From Thunnus maccoyii (Eukaryota > Chordata > Actinopteri > Scombriformes > Scombridae): DNA of 64,000 nucleotides. A program made the position numbers and the translations under genes. Shown in pieces: positions 22,485-33,300 of this stretch (position 1 is its first letter; every line of letters starts with the position of its first letter). The stretch spans positions 14,513,425 to 14,577,424 of the forward strand of contig NC_056546.1 in the NCBI RefSeq assembly GCF_910596095.1. The letters are read 5' to 3'. The notes below the pieces were generated by a model. The model worked only from the letters and a program-made list of their open reading frames with translations, searched no databases and was not told where the DNA came from.

Positions 22485-25400
22485 ATGAGTTTTATTCCTC
22501 ACCTAATACTGGCTGGACTCATTGGTAAGTCAGCTAAGATTCTAATATGAATGCTATGCATAAATGATAGTCAAGTTTGTAATTAAAAAATATTGTTGGT
22601 ACTGATATATGTATTGCTGTTGAGTGATAAAATTTGAGTCTTACATTTAAAGTGACAACTAGCCACTAATTTTAAATTTTTAATATTGTGTTTTAGTGGA
22701 ATTCATGATACTAACCTGTAACTGATATTGATATATACAATGTATTTGAGGGCATCACTACAAGATAAATGTCTGTTGTTGTTTTGGCAGGAATTCACAG
22801 TAAAATTATTACAGTGAGTCGAGTTTCAGTTAAGGCTGGAGGCTCCATCTCTATCCCATGTCTCTATGACCAGTACTACAGAAACCATGTGAAATACTTG
22901 TGTCAAGGATATAAATGGCATTCGTGTCATATAGTAGTTGACACAAACCAACGACAAAGTAGTTCAGGAAAGTTTTCAATCTCTGATGACACAAACCAAA
23001 GAATCTTCACTGTGACTATTAATAATATAACGGATAAGGACACTGATTTCTGGTGTGGTGTGAAGATTGTGTGGGGGAAAGATGTCGGACAGTATTTTCA
23101 GCAGTCAGTGACCACAGGTAAAATGCCTTAAATGTTTTAAACACATTTTAAGTCCTTTCTGTGAACAATTTGGTGGGGAAGAAAACTAAGAATGTGTCTA
23201 ATTTTGAATTATCTTTTTGAAGGTATGTCAAATCTGTACATGGACCAACAAGAAATTACCGCATTTGAAGGAGGAAGTGTGACTATCAACTGTCACTATA
23301 AATACTCAGCAGAAAGAAAGTGGTGCAGACTGGGCCGCACCTGTGTGACAAATCGGTTTGGATCAATAGATGAAACAGCAGTGACCATCAATGCCAGTGT
23401 CTCCAATGATTTCACTGTGACTATGAGTGAACTGAGGACAGAGAGCAGTGGCTGGTACTGGTGTGCCGCAGGAGACTTACAGATGCCAGTGCACGTAACT
23501 GTTAATGAATTACCCTCAACTACAATGAGCCCCAGTACAGCAAGTAAGATTCAAACCATTTTCTATTCTCATAAATTAGTGACCAGTAAGTGGACGCAAC
23601 AAAAGTGACAAAAATGAAACCCTGGTATATTATTAATAATAATATTATTATTAAAATTTAACTTGTACATCTGGGAGTTACAGTATTATAATCCATAATA
23701 TACAGTATCATCAAAATACCGTGATACAATTCTTGCATTAACATGGCTTTTTACATGAATTTACTTTGACTTCACAGGGACACTTTCTACCACTCACCAG
23801 CATTCCACCTTGCTCATGAGTGTTGAACCATGTACTGCCCAGCCCACAAACACCACCATAACTGGGGCTGGTGGAGAGAGCTTGCAAGATGAACACAAGA
23901 GGTTACTACTCTTTACAACTTCAATGCATTTAAATCTGATTTACAACCTGGGTTTGTGCAAAAACATTTGCCCCTTTATTCTTGATGAAATGTAGGCTAC
24001 CTCTGCATTTACCTTCCAGGCCCACTACAATGACGATTCTCATCATCACCCTGGTCTTACAGCTGTTAGTTGTTCTCACTGCGTTTTTTGGATGGAGGAT
24101 GATAAGATGCAGTAAGTCTGTTGTAAGCTAATGCAAACTGAGGAATGAAATATCTGTTTCTGTAAAATAATTTCCTCAGAAATGTATGTGTTTGTTATAG
24201 ATCAGACCAAACCTCGGACGTCTGACATCACAGCGGTAAGTATAGTCATATATTTCCCTTATTATGTTTGCTAATAAGAAATTTGGATTGGTCACACAAC
24301 ACAGAAAGTAAACAGCATTTAAGGAACTTGACCATGCAAGTGTAACTGTACAATATACCTTATTTAACTACATTAACTGTTTGTTGGCTATAATTTCCTT
24401 GATTTACATCAGCATGGTAATTCTGTGAGTTCTGTAAACAGTTATACTATTTAAACCAGAACATAACCTGTCCGGGCCTGTGGATATTACAAACCTGTCT
24501 AATACTAGCTAAATACATCAAAATGGAAGAGCTGGAAAATCATGATATTTTAAGGGAATTTTTAGACAACATAAAATAATAATAAATGGCATTGTCCTGC
24601 AAGTTAGCTCATTCTTAGAGGTGAAAACCCAGGGCAAAAATGTCACTGGGTTTCAAATTACTGTAAGTACTAGCTGCTACCCAATGCTGTGAGTATCTGA
24701 ACATCTGGAGACGACCCTGATGAGTATGTGATCTTTCCTCCTCAGGATTATGACAGCCAGACAGTAAGAGGCCACCGCTTAGACAGATTTTAGCAAGTCA
24801 CTCAGACTAACTGTAAAACTTATACAAAATCTGTGACATGTCAGATTCTGTGACATTAGAGTGTCAACAATGGAAAAAAATATTGATGCATTGGAGGTGG
24901 CGGACTCCATCACTGCTATCGAAATGTGTGACCCTAACTAAATATTATGAGATCACCAATTGTGCTAACAGCTACGAAAATAGGTGACCTATGTACATCC
25001 TGTGGAGTCACCATTTTAGGTAGCAATCACAATATAATACGTGACCCTGGCAAAAACGTTTGCAGTGGCAATTAAGCCAACTGAGCATGATCAAGTCAGA
25101 AAGTCCAATTAAAACAAAAGAATCACTCACCAACAGTCCATCTGAAAGTGAATTTGTTAGTTTGTCATGTTGAGTCAGACTAAGTTGGACCAAAAGCTGT
25201 GTCGACCAGGCTTCCAAAATTGACCAAATTTTCATCCCAATCCCCCTCACACACTCGCTTTAAAGAAAGAATTTTTCAAGTCTGTCTGAAAACAAGAGTC
25301 ATACTACGTAAAGGTGTCCATATGAACATTGAAACAGGTTTTGCTTGCTTTAATGTTTTTTTTATTTAAAAGATTTTAAAATTTAAAAGATCCCATCCTA

Positions 25401-26832
25401 ATGTGCTTCCAATTTAAGTGATGGAGGACAAAGTCAAAGGATTGTTTTGTGCAAATATGTGTTTAAAAGTTTGTATGAAGCTAATTTGAAGCTTCAGCAG
25501 ACTTAACTTGAGAAAATCAGTCAAATCAAATGTAAACTTTCAAAGTTACAGTCTTTTTAGTAGCTACTGTGGACGGATAATAAGAAAAAGAGGTAATTTG
25601 GCACTAAAAAGACAGTAACTTTAAAAGATACCCACTTGATGTGAATCATTTGGTTGGCTGAAGCTTAATATTAGCCTCAGATAAACTTTTAAATACATTG
25701 TTGCATTACATTGAAAGTGTATTTGAGTAGGAAGATCTTTCAATGTCCAATATGAAAGGGAGGAATGATTAAAAGAAAAAACTGTTTGAATGTTCATATG
25801 GTGCCATATGTTTATATGGTGGTACTGTTCTGTTCCTACAACCTTTGTGCTGATCTAAACAGCAGTTTGACACACCATCCCCCAAGTGTTGTAGGAGTAA
25901 GTAGGTGTGCAAAGAACGTTGTGAACTTCACAACTTTCTAAAGGTATGAACTTTATGTCGAATGCTCTTATGTGTGAATGCTCCTTACAAGCAAATAATT
26001 GTGCAGTTAGACAGGAGAAAGCAACTCATTGTAAGATGGCATATGATGAGATTGATGCTACATTTCAAATTCGTCCACCGTAGGTCTCACAAACTGGGAG
26101 TGATCCTGACGTGCTCTATGCCACCGTTGTTCATGTGGTCAGGAAGGTAAACCAGACAAAAAAATAATATTTTTTTATCACAGTATAATTTGCCCACATT
26201 TTATTTGTCCGCCTTCATTTTTTCCCCTGAAATTTTATCACTTTGACCTTGTATTTTGTCCAGCAGGACCAGACACCCAAAGACAGTGTGACATACAGTA
26301 CTATTAATATAAGGGATGGTGCGAAGCAAATGGTATGTGATTTATTTTAAACTCATATAAGCCTCTCAATCATGGAAGATTTAAAATGCCTAAATTAAAA
26401 CAAATCAAAGATAGAAATAAAGTGACATGCAATGTGTCAAAATTAAATGAAAAACATATGTTGAAAGGACAATTATTTAGCTTTTTCAGCCAATACTACA
26501 TGCAAAGCACTGTCACTGAAGCTCCCCTGCACCTCCTCATGATAATGCATATACACAAATGCATACATAAAAGGAAATACATCTAACAATGTGTGTTTTA
26601 TTTCACTTTGTTTCTTTGGTTAAATTGTTTTAATTTAAGAATTTTAAACCTCCCACAGTTAATACTTAAACTATCTGTTAATAAGGCAAATTAATTTCTG
26701 TTGTGTTTTTCATCATTAGGTCATAATTATTCAGCATTCTGTGCTTTTTTTTCTCATTAGACTGAACCAGAAGATGGAGTTGTGATCTACAGCACAGTGG
26801 GTCAACACTCAAATAGAATGAAAAAGTTCTAA
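22485..26832 (+). CDS. CD300/pIgR-like (CMRF35-like) inhibitory receptor, copy 1, intact
   Basis: Exons: 22485-22524, 22791-23117, 23223-23543, 23778-23901, 24020-24111, 24201-24235, 24746-24763, 26084-26146, 26264-26332 and 26761-26832 (1161 nt, 386 aa). Residues 1-16 are a short signal peptide. Ig domain 1 (14-122) has C37-C102 plus the extra C51-C59 pair in CQGYKWHSC, the CD300/pIgR signature. Ig domain 2 (123-229) has C146-C203 plus C157-C163. A Thr-rich stalk (230-270) follows, then a transmembrane segment at about 276-297 with no charged residue. The tail carries ITIM-like motifs at Y331 (VLYATV), Y351 (VTYSTI) and Y373 (VIYSTV). By family knowledge this is a surface receptor of leukocytes recruiting SHP phosphatases. 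The ligand is unknown. N92 (NIT) and N179 (NAS) are possible glycosylation sites. The exon 4 donor (GTTACT) is weak but preserved in every copy. Confidence 0.86.
25130..25810 (+). repeat. Interspersed repeat in intron 7 (copy A of the unit), with hairpin
   Basis: This segment is similar to 26,985-27,640 in the same unit. Shared blocks include GTTGGACC, AAAATTGACCAAAT, TAATGTGCTTCCA, TTGTTTTGTGCAAA and GTGTTTAAAAGTTT. Its last part matches the repeat at 19,676-20,002. It contains 20-base inverted arms at 25542-25561 and 25603-25622 (one mismatch). Units 2-5 carry the same insert at about 33,020, 40,815, 49,140 and 56,930. Confidence 0.65.
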
Positions 26833-26984
26833 TGAGAAGAAAAGCTGGGAGGACAATAATCCTGCAAGTATGGCAACATTGATGAGGTCATTCTGATGTG
26901 TCCTGCATTTTATTAGTTGTATCTCAGTTCACTTTGATAAATTAGTCCTGCAGGCACAGGCATATTTCATGATAAAGATGTGAT

Positions 26985-27640
26985 GTGGTGAATTTGTCTG
27001 TATGTCATGTTGAGCAAGAGAAAGAATTGGACCACAAGCAGTGTGGACCACAGGCCTCTAAAATTGACCAAATGAAGGAATTGACCTTGTGGCCAATTTA
27101 CTCCATTGTGAAATTTCTCCAAAAATGTAAAGAAGAATTTTGAAGTGGCTTGAAGAAGTCTGTCTTAAAACAATAGTCAGTTGTCAGGAGCCTTAATCAT
27201 TCCTCCTGTTTATACTGGCTGTAAGAAGATCCTAATGTGCTTCCAGTGTAGGTGATGGGGGACAAAATCCAAGGACCTTGTTTTGTGCAAAAATGTGTTT
27301 AAAAGTTTATATGCAGTTAATGCTAATTTGAAGCTGAATTAGTCAAATCAAATGTAATCTTCCAAAGTTACAGTTTTTTTGTGTAAAATTCCTTCTTTAT
27401 GTTTCTCCAGACAGATCTGAATCATTTGCATGGCTGAAGCTTCATATTATCCTCAGACAAACTTTTAATACATTTTTGCAGGGAAGGATGACCATCATTT
27501 ACATTGAAAGTGCATTAGAGAGAGATCTTTTAATGTCCGATATGAACAGGAGGAATGATTAAAAGAAGAAAAACCTGTTTGAATGTCCGTTTGGGTACCT
27601 GACTATTGTTTAAAGATGGACTTAAAAAATCGATTTTCTA
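26985..27640 (+). repeat. Interspersed repeat in the receptor 3' flank (copy B of the unit)
   Basis: Second member of the same repeat family within unit 1, about 150 bases after the receptor stop codon, so it probably forms part of the 3'UTR. It lacks the central hairpin seen in copy A but extends further right, through GAACAGGAGGAATGATTA to the GACTATTGTTTAAAGATGG block. Equivalent copies lie at about 34,730, 43,040, 50,865 and 58,650. Confidence 0.6.
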
Positions 27641-27807
27641 ATGTCATCTAGTAGTTGATCCAGTAGTACAACCTCAGGCTCTGCTCGGGGTGTGGTGTAA
27701 TATTAGGCACAAACAAGATATGGAAGGTTCAATCACTTTGTGTTTTGATCATAGACTGTACATTTTTTTTTTTTGTTTTGATTCTTATTATGCTTCATTA
27801 CTGTGCA

Positions 27808-27962
27808 AATAAAACTGTTTTTTTAAAAACATGCATCTCCATAGCTATTAATTTTATCTAAAGCATTTAGTTGATATTTAGTTTGTTTGTTTTTTTGCTT
27901 GTGATTTCTTTTCATTGTTGTAAAGGACTTTGTCACTCAGATTTAAAAAATCTTCTAATAAA
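27808..27962 (+). terminator. Receptor poly(A) signals (two candidates)
   Basis: AATAAA occurs at 27808-27813 and 27957-27962, about 1.0 and 1.1 kb after the copy 1 stop. Both hexamers are kept in the later full units; the second lies at 35705, 44014, 51820 and 59613. The mRNA 3' end is probably here, which places the exon-like segment at 28741 beyond the normal transcript end. Confidence 0.55.
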
Positions 27963-28046
27963 GTTTAACTTACAATGTACAATCATGTAGCTTGTCATTA
28001 TTTTCTTCATCAACAAACTCGCTACAGCCTCTGAAAGACAGTAATT

Positions 28047-28289
28047 TCACCCGCAGATGCCGGCATCCTCGGGGAAGAGGAAGAGGTTAAACCACAGTGA
28101 CAGACAAGTCTTGTCTCTTGTTACAACTACTGTGCTGCTCTGCACAGCACTATCACATACCTTCCATAAAGTGTTGTCAAGTAGAGTAAAAATAGACTTT
28201 TTTAGACTCCTGTGACTTGGGTTATGTCCCCGGATCAAGTCTAGTTGGGGACTTTTATTGCATTTCTCTACTGGCTGTAAAAAAGGCAT
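28047..28289 (-). other. Conserved 80-codon open frame, unknown, possibly not coding
   Basis: A minus-strand frame starting MPFLQPVE and ending DAGICG is open in all five full units (35795-36067, 44104-44346, 51910-52152 and 59703-59945), with only a few substitutions. I recognise no family, signal peptide or motif. Non-coding spacer around it is just as conserved, so an open frame is weak evidence. It could be a captured exon or repeat fragment. Confidence 0.2.
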
Positions 28290-28740
28290 ACATTCTTTTT
28301 TTCACCTAAGCCTCAACTGGAAACACTATACATATATATGTATATCTCACATTCTGTAAAACTCCAGACCAGGATTCAGTATTCTGTATTACAGATACAT
28401 ACACTCCATAAAACCAAGCATCTGCAGCGCAAAGAGAATAGTCCAGAAATATTCAAATTATGCAACAATTTGTGGATTTGATAGGAGAAAGCAAATAATT
28501 TGAAAATAACTGGTCATATTCTAACATAATCAATCAAGAGTTGGTTGAGTGGTTTTAAGGTAGAAACAACTTTTGTCAGATATGCACAATTGTGTGTCAT
28601 AGGCACACATGACTGCTGTGCATGAACATACACACACAAAGAACTTAATTCTGGAAGCTGCTTTAATGGATTAGTATTTTCTCATTTAACTCGCCAAAAG
28701 CAGGATTTCTATCATATACATTTTTTCTTCTTTTAAACAG

Positions 28741-28815
28741 ATAGTTTACATGTTACCTGAAGAGAATGATCAGGAGAGCAGGAGACAATTTAACCAACAA
28801 AATACACTTTGGTAG
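28741..28815 (+). other. Exon-like segment downstream of the receptor (possible alternative cytoplasmic exon)
   Basis: A strong pyrimidine tract and TTTTAAACAG are followed by a 25-codon in-phase frame, IVYMLPEENDQESRRQF to a TAG stop. It includes a tyrosine and an acidic/polar stretch. It would join in phase 0 to receptor exon 7, 8 or 9. All five full units keep the acceptor, frame and stop (36492-36566, 44798-44872, 52604-52678 and 60397-60471), with M/I at the fourth residue. It lies past the poly(A) signals, so use would need read-through. It may be an orphaned ancestral terminal exon. Confidence 0.35.
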
Positions 28816-30084
28816 CCCCTCTATGCACCTTAAGAACAGTAGTTAACATTATCGCTAAACTCTGTGGTTTCAACTGCTTATCTCTTCCACTGGCACTATC
28901 TAGATTTGATGGTGTTTTCTGAGTGTAATGCAATTATGAGTTGGTGTATGATGGAGACAAAGTAAACATTTCAAATGAACTTCCACCATTTAAAAATATA
29001 TTTTAACAATAGCTGAAACATCCAGTGAGCTATGTCTGTACACTATGTTAAACCTCAGGTTCTACAGGCCTGTCCTCTCAGAGAGTTGATTTGTCCAAGA
29101 CAACTCATGAGTTTTCTGCATTCAATAAGATGGTGCATTTATGAGAGACCACAGCAAAGCTCATACAGTAACCTATATTTAAACCATCTCAAAACTGTCC
29201 CCATTCTTCAATCACTGAAGCACTGAAACACTATGAAGCATCACTGTTTCACAGCATGTTATACAGTCAAAATGTTCATATGTGCTGAGCAACTCTTGGT
29301 ATTGCATTTGTGTGGATGTATTCAATCTGAAACCATGATGAAACAGTTTCTCTGTTGGTCATTTTGTTCAGTCAAAGTCTCTATTCTATAAACTGATCAC
29401 TTTTACTTTTTGGATGCAATTTAAGAGACTTGGGATGCACCCATGGATGTATCATGCAGGGCTGCCACCATTTGTGGCGCAACAGAAAGTGTCATTTGGG
29501 GGGAAAGCAGGGAGAGTCTTTAAGCTTATTCTCATCTCAGATTTAGACTATACTTCACTGCTATTTTATCACAGTATTCTATTGTGATATTAATTTTGAA
29601 AAGCAGAAATATATCATATGCAGAAGACAACAATCCAGTCTCTATATTAGGGCGCTATTTCCCTCTTCAAAATCAATTTATCACTAGGACCAATATGTCA
29701 GTTTACATGTGGATCTTTATAATTATTAGTGAGTGAATGCATGTAATTGGCACACAAAGCGCATAATTTCTCATCCTGCAGCAAATCCCATTTTCACTTA
29801 ATTCTGCATCATAACAAAAAATAGAACTGCAGTAAAATGACATATAAAATTTACCTTTGATATAATAAAGATACTTGAATATAAATCTAGTCTTTCGTGA
29901 GCTGAGTTGCTTTGTTTTGATGTTCACCTAACATGGAGATTATGCTCAGGATAGTAGGCTATACAAATAAATAGAGTGAATGTGCCACAGGGAGATTAGA
30001 GGTTTACTCGTCATAATACACCATTATCTGTCTTTTCATTTCTTTCTTAAACTTAATTGATTGAAATAAACTGAAAAAATGCCC

Positions 30085-30091
<7 letters not shown>

Positions 30092-30131
<40 letters not shown>

Positions 30132-30135
30132 TATA
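30092..30135. repeat. TA dinucleotide microsatellite, unit 2 only
   Basis: About 44 bases of nearly pure TA repeat, interrupted once by C. It replaces the AGATTAGAAAGAAAG-type sequence found at this place in units 1 and 3-6. It lies upstream of receptor copy 2. Confidence 0.85.
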
Positions 30136-30375
30136 AAATTACATATATAATTTAAAAAACTTTTTAACAAAAAAGGAATAGGTCTTAGTTACTCATTGTG
30201 TCACTATAAATGAAGTAAATAAAACTCATGGAATAATAAACTAATTTTTTTTATAGCCACTAAAACTGTTACTAGTAGATTTACTGCAGGAACTGCTTGA
30301 ATGAGGAAGTAACCCAGGTAGAGTCACCCGCTGTAATGTTGAAAGTGCTCATTCACTCACAACGCTGAAGCAGAC

Positions 30376-33300
30376 ATGAGTTTTATTCCTCACCTAATAC
30401 TGGCTGGACTCATTGGTAAGTCAGCTAAGATTCTAATATGAATGCTATGCATAAATGATAGTCAAGTTTGTAATTAAAAAAAATATTGTTGGTACTGATA
30501 TATGTATTGCTGTTGAGTGATAAAATCTGAGGCTTACATTTAAAATGACAACTAGCCACTAATTTTAAATTTTAATATTGTGTTTTAATAAAATTCATGA
30601 TACTAGCCTGTAACTGATATTGATATATACAATGCATTTGAAGGCATCACTACAAGATAAATGTCTGTTGTTGTTTTGGCAGGAATTCACTGTAAAATTA
30701 TTACAGTGAGTAAAGTTTCAGTTAAGGCTGGAGGCTCCATCTCTATCCCATGTCTCTATGACCAGTACTACAGAAACCATGTGAAATACTTGTGTCAAGG
30801 ATATTACTGGAATTCGTGTCATATAGTAGTTAAAACAAACCAACGAAAAAGTAGTTCAGGAAAGTTTTCAATCTCTGATGACACAAACCAAAGAATCTTC
30901 ACTGTGACTATTAATGATATAACGCATAAGGACACTTATTTCTGGTGTGGTGTGGAGATTGTACCAGAGGCAGATGATGGACAGTATTTTCAGCTGTCAG
31001 TGACCACAGGTAAAATGCTTTAAATGTTTTAAACACATTTTAAATCCTTTCTGTGAACAATTTGGTGGGGAAGAAAACTAAGAATGTGTCTAATTTTGAA
31101 TTATCTTTTTGAAGGTACGTCAAATCTGTATGTGGGCAAACAAAAAATTACAGCATCTAAAAGAGGTAGTGTGACTATCAAATGTCCATATAAATACTCA
31201 GCAAAAAGAAAGTGGTGCAGACTGGGCCGCACCTGTGTGACAAATCAGTCTGGATCAATAGATGGAACAGCAGTGACCATTGATGCCAGTGTCTCTAATG
31301 ATTTCACTGTGACTATGAGTGAACTGAGGACAGAGAGCAGCGGCTGGTACTGGTGTGCTGCAGGAGACTTACAGATGCCAGTGCATGTAACTGTTAATGA
31401 ATTACCCTCAACTACAATGAGCCCCAGTACAGCAAGTAAGATTCAAATCATTTTCTATTCTCATAAATTAGTGACCAGTAAGTGGACGCAACAAAAGTGA
31501 CAAAAATGAAACCCTGGTATATTATTAATAATAATATTATTATTAAAATTTAACTTGTACATCTGGGAGTTACAGTATTATAATCCATAATATGCAGTAT
31601 CATCAAAATACCGTGATACAATTCTTGCATTAACATGGCTTTTTACATGAATTTACTTTGACTTCACAGGGACACTTTCTGTTGAACCATGTGCTGCCCA
31701 GCCTACAAACACCGCCATAACCGGGGCTGGTGGAGAGAGCTTGCAAGATGAACACAAGAGGTTACTACTCTTTACAACTTCAATGCATTTAAATCTGATT
31801 TACAACCTGGGTTTGTGCAAAAACATTTGCCCCTTTATTCTTGATGAAATGTAGGCTACCTCTGTATTTACCTTCCAGGCCCACTACAATGACGATTCTC
31901 ATCACCATCCTGGTCTTACTGCTGTTAGTTGTTCTCACTGCATTTTTTGGATGGAGGATGATAAGATGCAGTAAGTCTGTTGTAAGCTAATGCAAACTGA
32001 GGAATGAAATATCTGTTTCTGTAAAATAATTTCCTCAGAAATGTATGTGTTTGTTATAGATAAGACCAAACCTTGGACGTCTGACATCACAGCGGTAAGT
32101 ATAGTCATGTATTTCCCTTATTATGTTTGCTGATAAGAAATTTGGATTGGTCACACAACACAGAAAGTAAACAGCATTTAAGGAACTTGACCATGCAAGT
32201 GTAACTGTACAATATACCTTATTTAACTACATTAACTGTTTGTTGGCTATAATTTCCTTGATTTACATCAGCATGGTAATTCTGTGAGTTCTGTAAACAG
32301 TTGTACTATTTAAACCAGAACATAACCTGTCCGGGCCTGTGGATATTACAAACCTGTCTAATACCAGCTAAATACATCAAAATGGAAGAGCTGGAAAATC
32401 ATGATATTTTAAGGGAATTAGACAACATAAAATAATAATAAATGGCATTGTCCTGCAAGTTAGCTCATTCTTAGAGGTGAAAACCCAGGGCAAAAATGTC
32501 ACTGGGTTTCAAATTACTGTAAGTACTAGCTGCTATCCAATACTGTGAGTATCTGAACACCTGGAGACGACCCTGATGAGTATGTGATCTTTCCTCCTCA
32601 GGATTATGACAGCCAGACAGTAAGAGGCCACCGTTTAGACAGATTTTAGCAAGTCACTCAGACTAACTGTAAAACTTATACAAAATCTGTGACATTTCAG
32701 ATTCTGTGACATAAGAGGGTCAACAATGGAAAAAATATTGATGCATTGGAGGTGGCGGGCTCCATCACTGCTATCGAAATGTGTGACCCTAACTAAATAT
32801 TATGAGATCACCAATTGTGCTAACAGCTATGAAAATATGTGACCTATGTACATCCTGTGGAGTCACCATTTTAGGTAGCAATCACAATAAAATACGTGAC
32901 CCTGGCAAAAACGTTTGCAGTGGCAATTAAGCCAACTGAGCATGATCAAGTCAGAAAGTCCAATTAAAACAAAAGAATCACTCACCAACAGTCCATCATA
33001 GTCCATCCGGCATAGGGCTCACAAACTGAAAGTGAATTTGTTAGTTTGTCATGTTGAGTCAGAGCAAGTTGGACCAAAAGCTGTGTCGACCAGGCTTCCA
33101 AAATTGACCAAATTTTCATCCCAATCCCCCTCACACACTCGCTTTAAAGAAAGAATTTTTCAAGTCTGTCTGAAAACAAGAGTCATACTACGTAAAGGTG
33201 TCCATATGAACATTGAAACAGGTTTTGCTTGCTTTAATCTTTTTTTTATTTAAAAGATTTTAAAATTTAAAAGATCCCATCCTAATGTGCTTCCAATTTA

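Larger units (their letters stand above)
21376..29411 (+). repeat. Tandem unit 1 (8036 bp)
   Basis: First unit of the direct tandem array. The unit is defined from GGATGCAATTTAAGAGACTT to the base before its next occurrence. It holds receptor copy 1, the 3' flank with two AATAAA signals, a conserved downstream exon-like segment and about 1 kb of spacer. Alone among the units it keeps a 153-bp segment (about 25720-25872) in intron 7 that is missing from units 2-5. Left of it the sequence is the inverted-repeat element, not another unit, so this is the array edge. Confidence 0.93.

Noticed and set aside
22769-22790. Alternative receptor start with an MSVVVLA leader running into exon 2
   Set aside because: The frame reads through a clear TTTTGGCAG acceptor. 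The upstream exon MSFIPHLILAGLIG with a GTAAGT donor supplies the start and signal peptide in every copy.
25962-26150. Open frame around exon 8 (MLLCVNAPYK in copy 1; MCKERCELHN in others)
   Set aside because: It is mostly intron 7 sequence running into exon 8, and in copy 1 it is in a different frame from the receptor.
26386-26586. 66-codon open frame identical in all five full units
   Set aside because: Sits in receptor intron 9 with no splice sites or domain. Its identity reflects the youth of the array; used only as a neutral comparison.
22485-26832. Assignment of the receptors to the NITR or LITR families
   Set aside because: The extra C-C' cysteine pair in both Ig domains (CQGYxxxSC and WCRLGRTC) is the CD300/pIgR pattern, and I saw no NITR-type J-like motif.
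29032-29400. Two short plus-strand frames (MSVHYVKPQ and the MKHHCFTACY-type) in the unit spacers
   Set aside because: No family match and no splice or promoter context. Some copies lose the first frame (unit 2 has a changed start), so coding is not supported.
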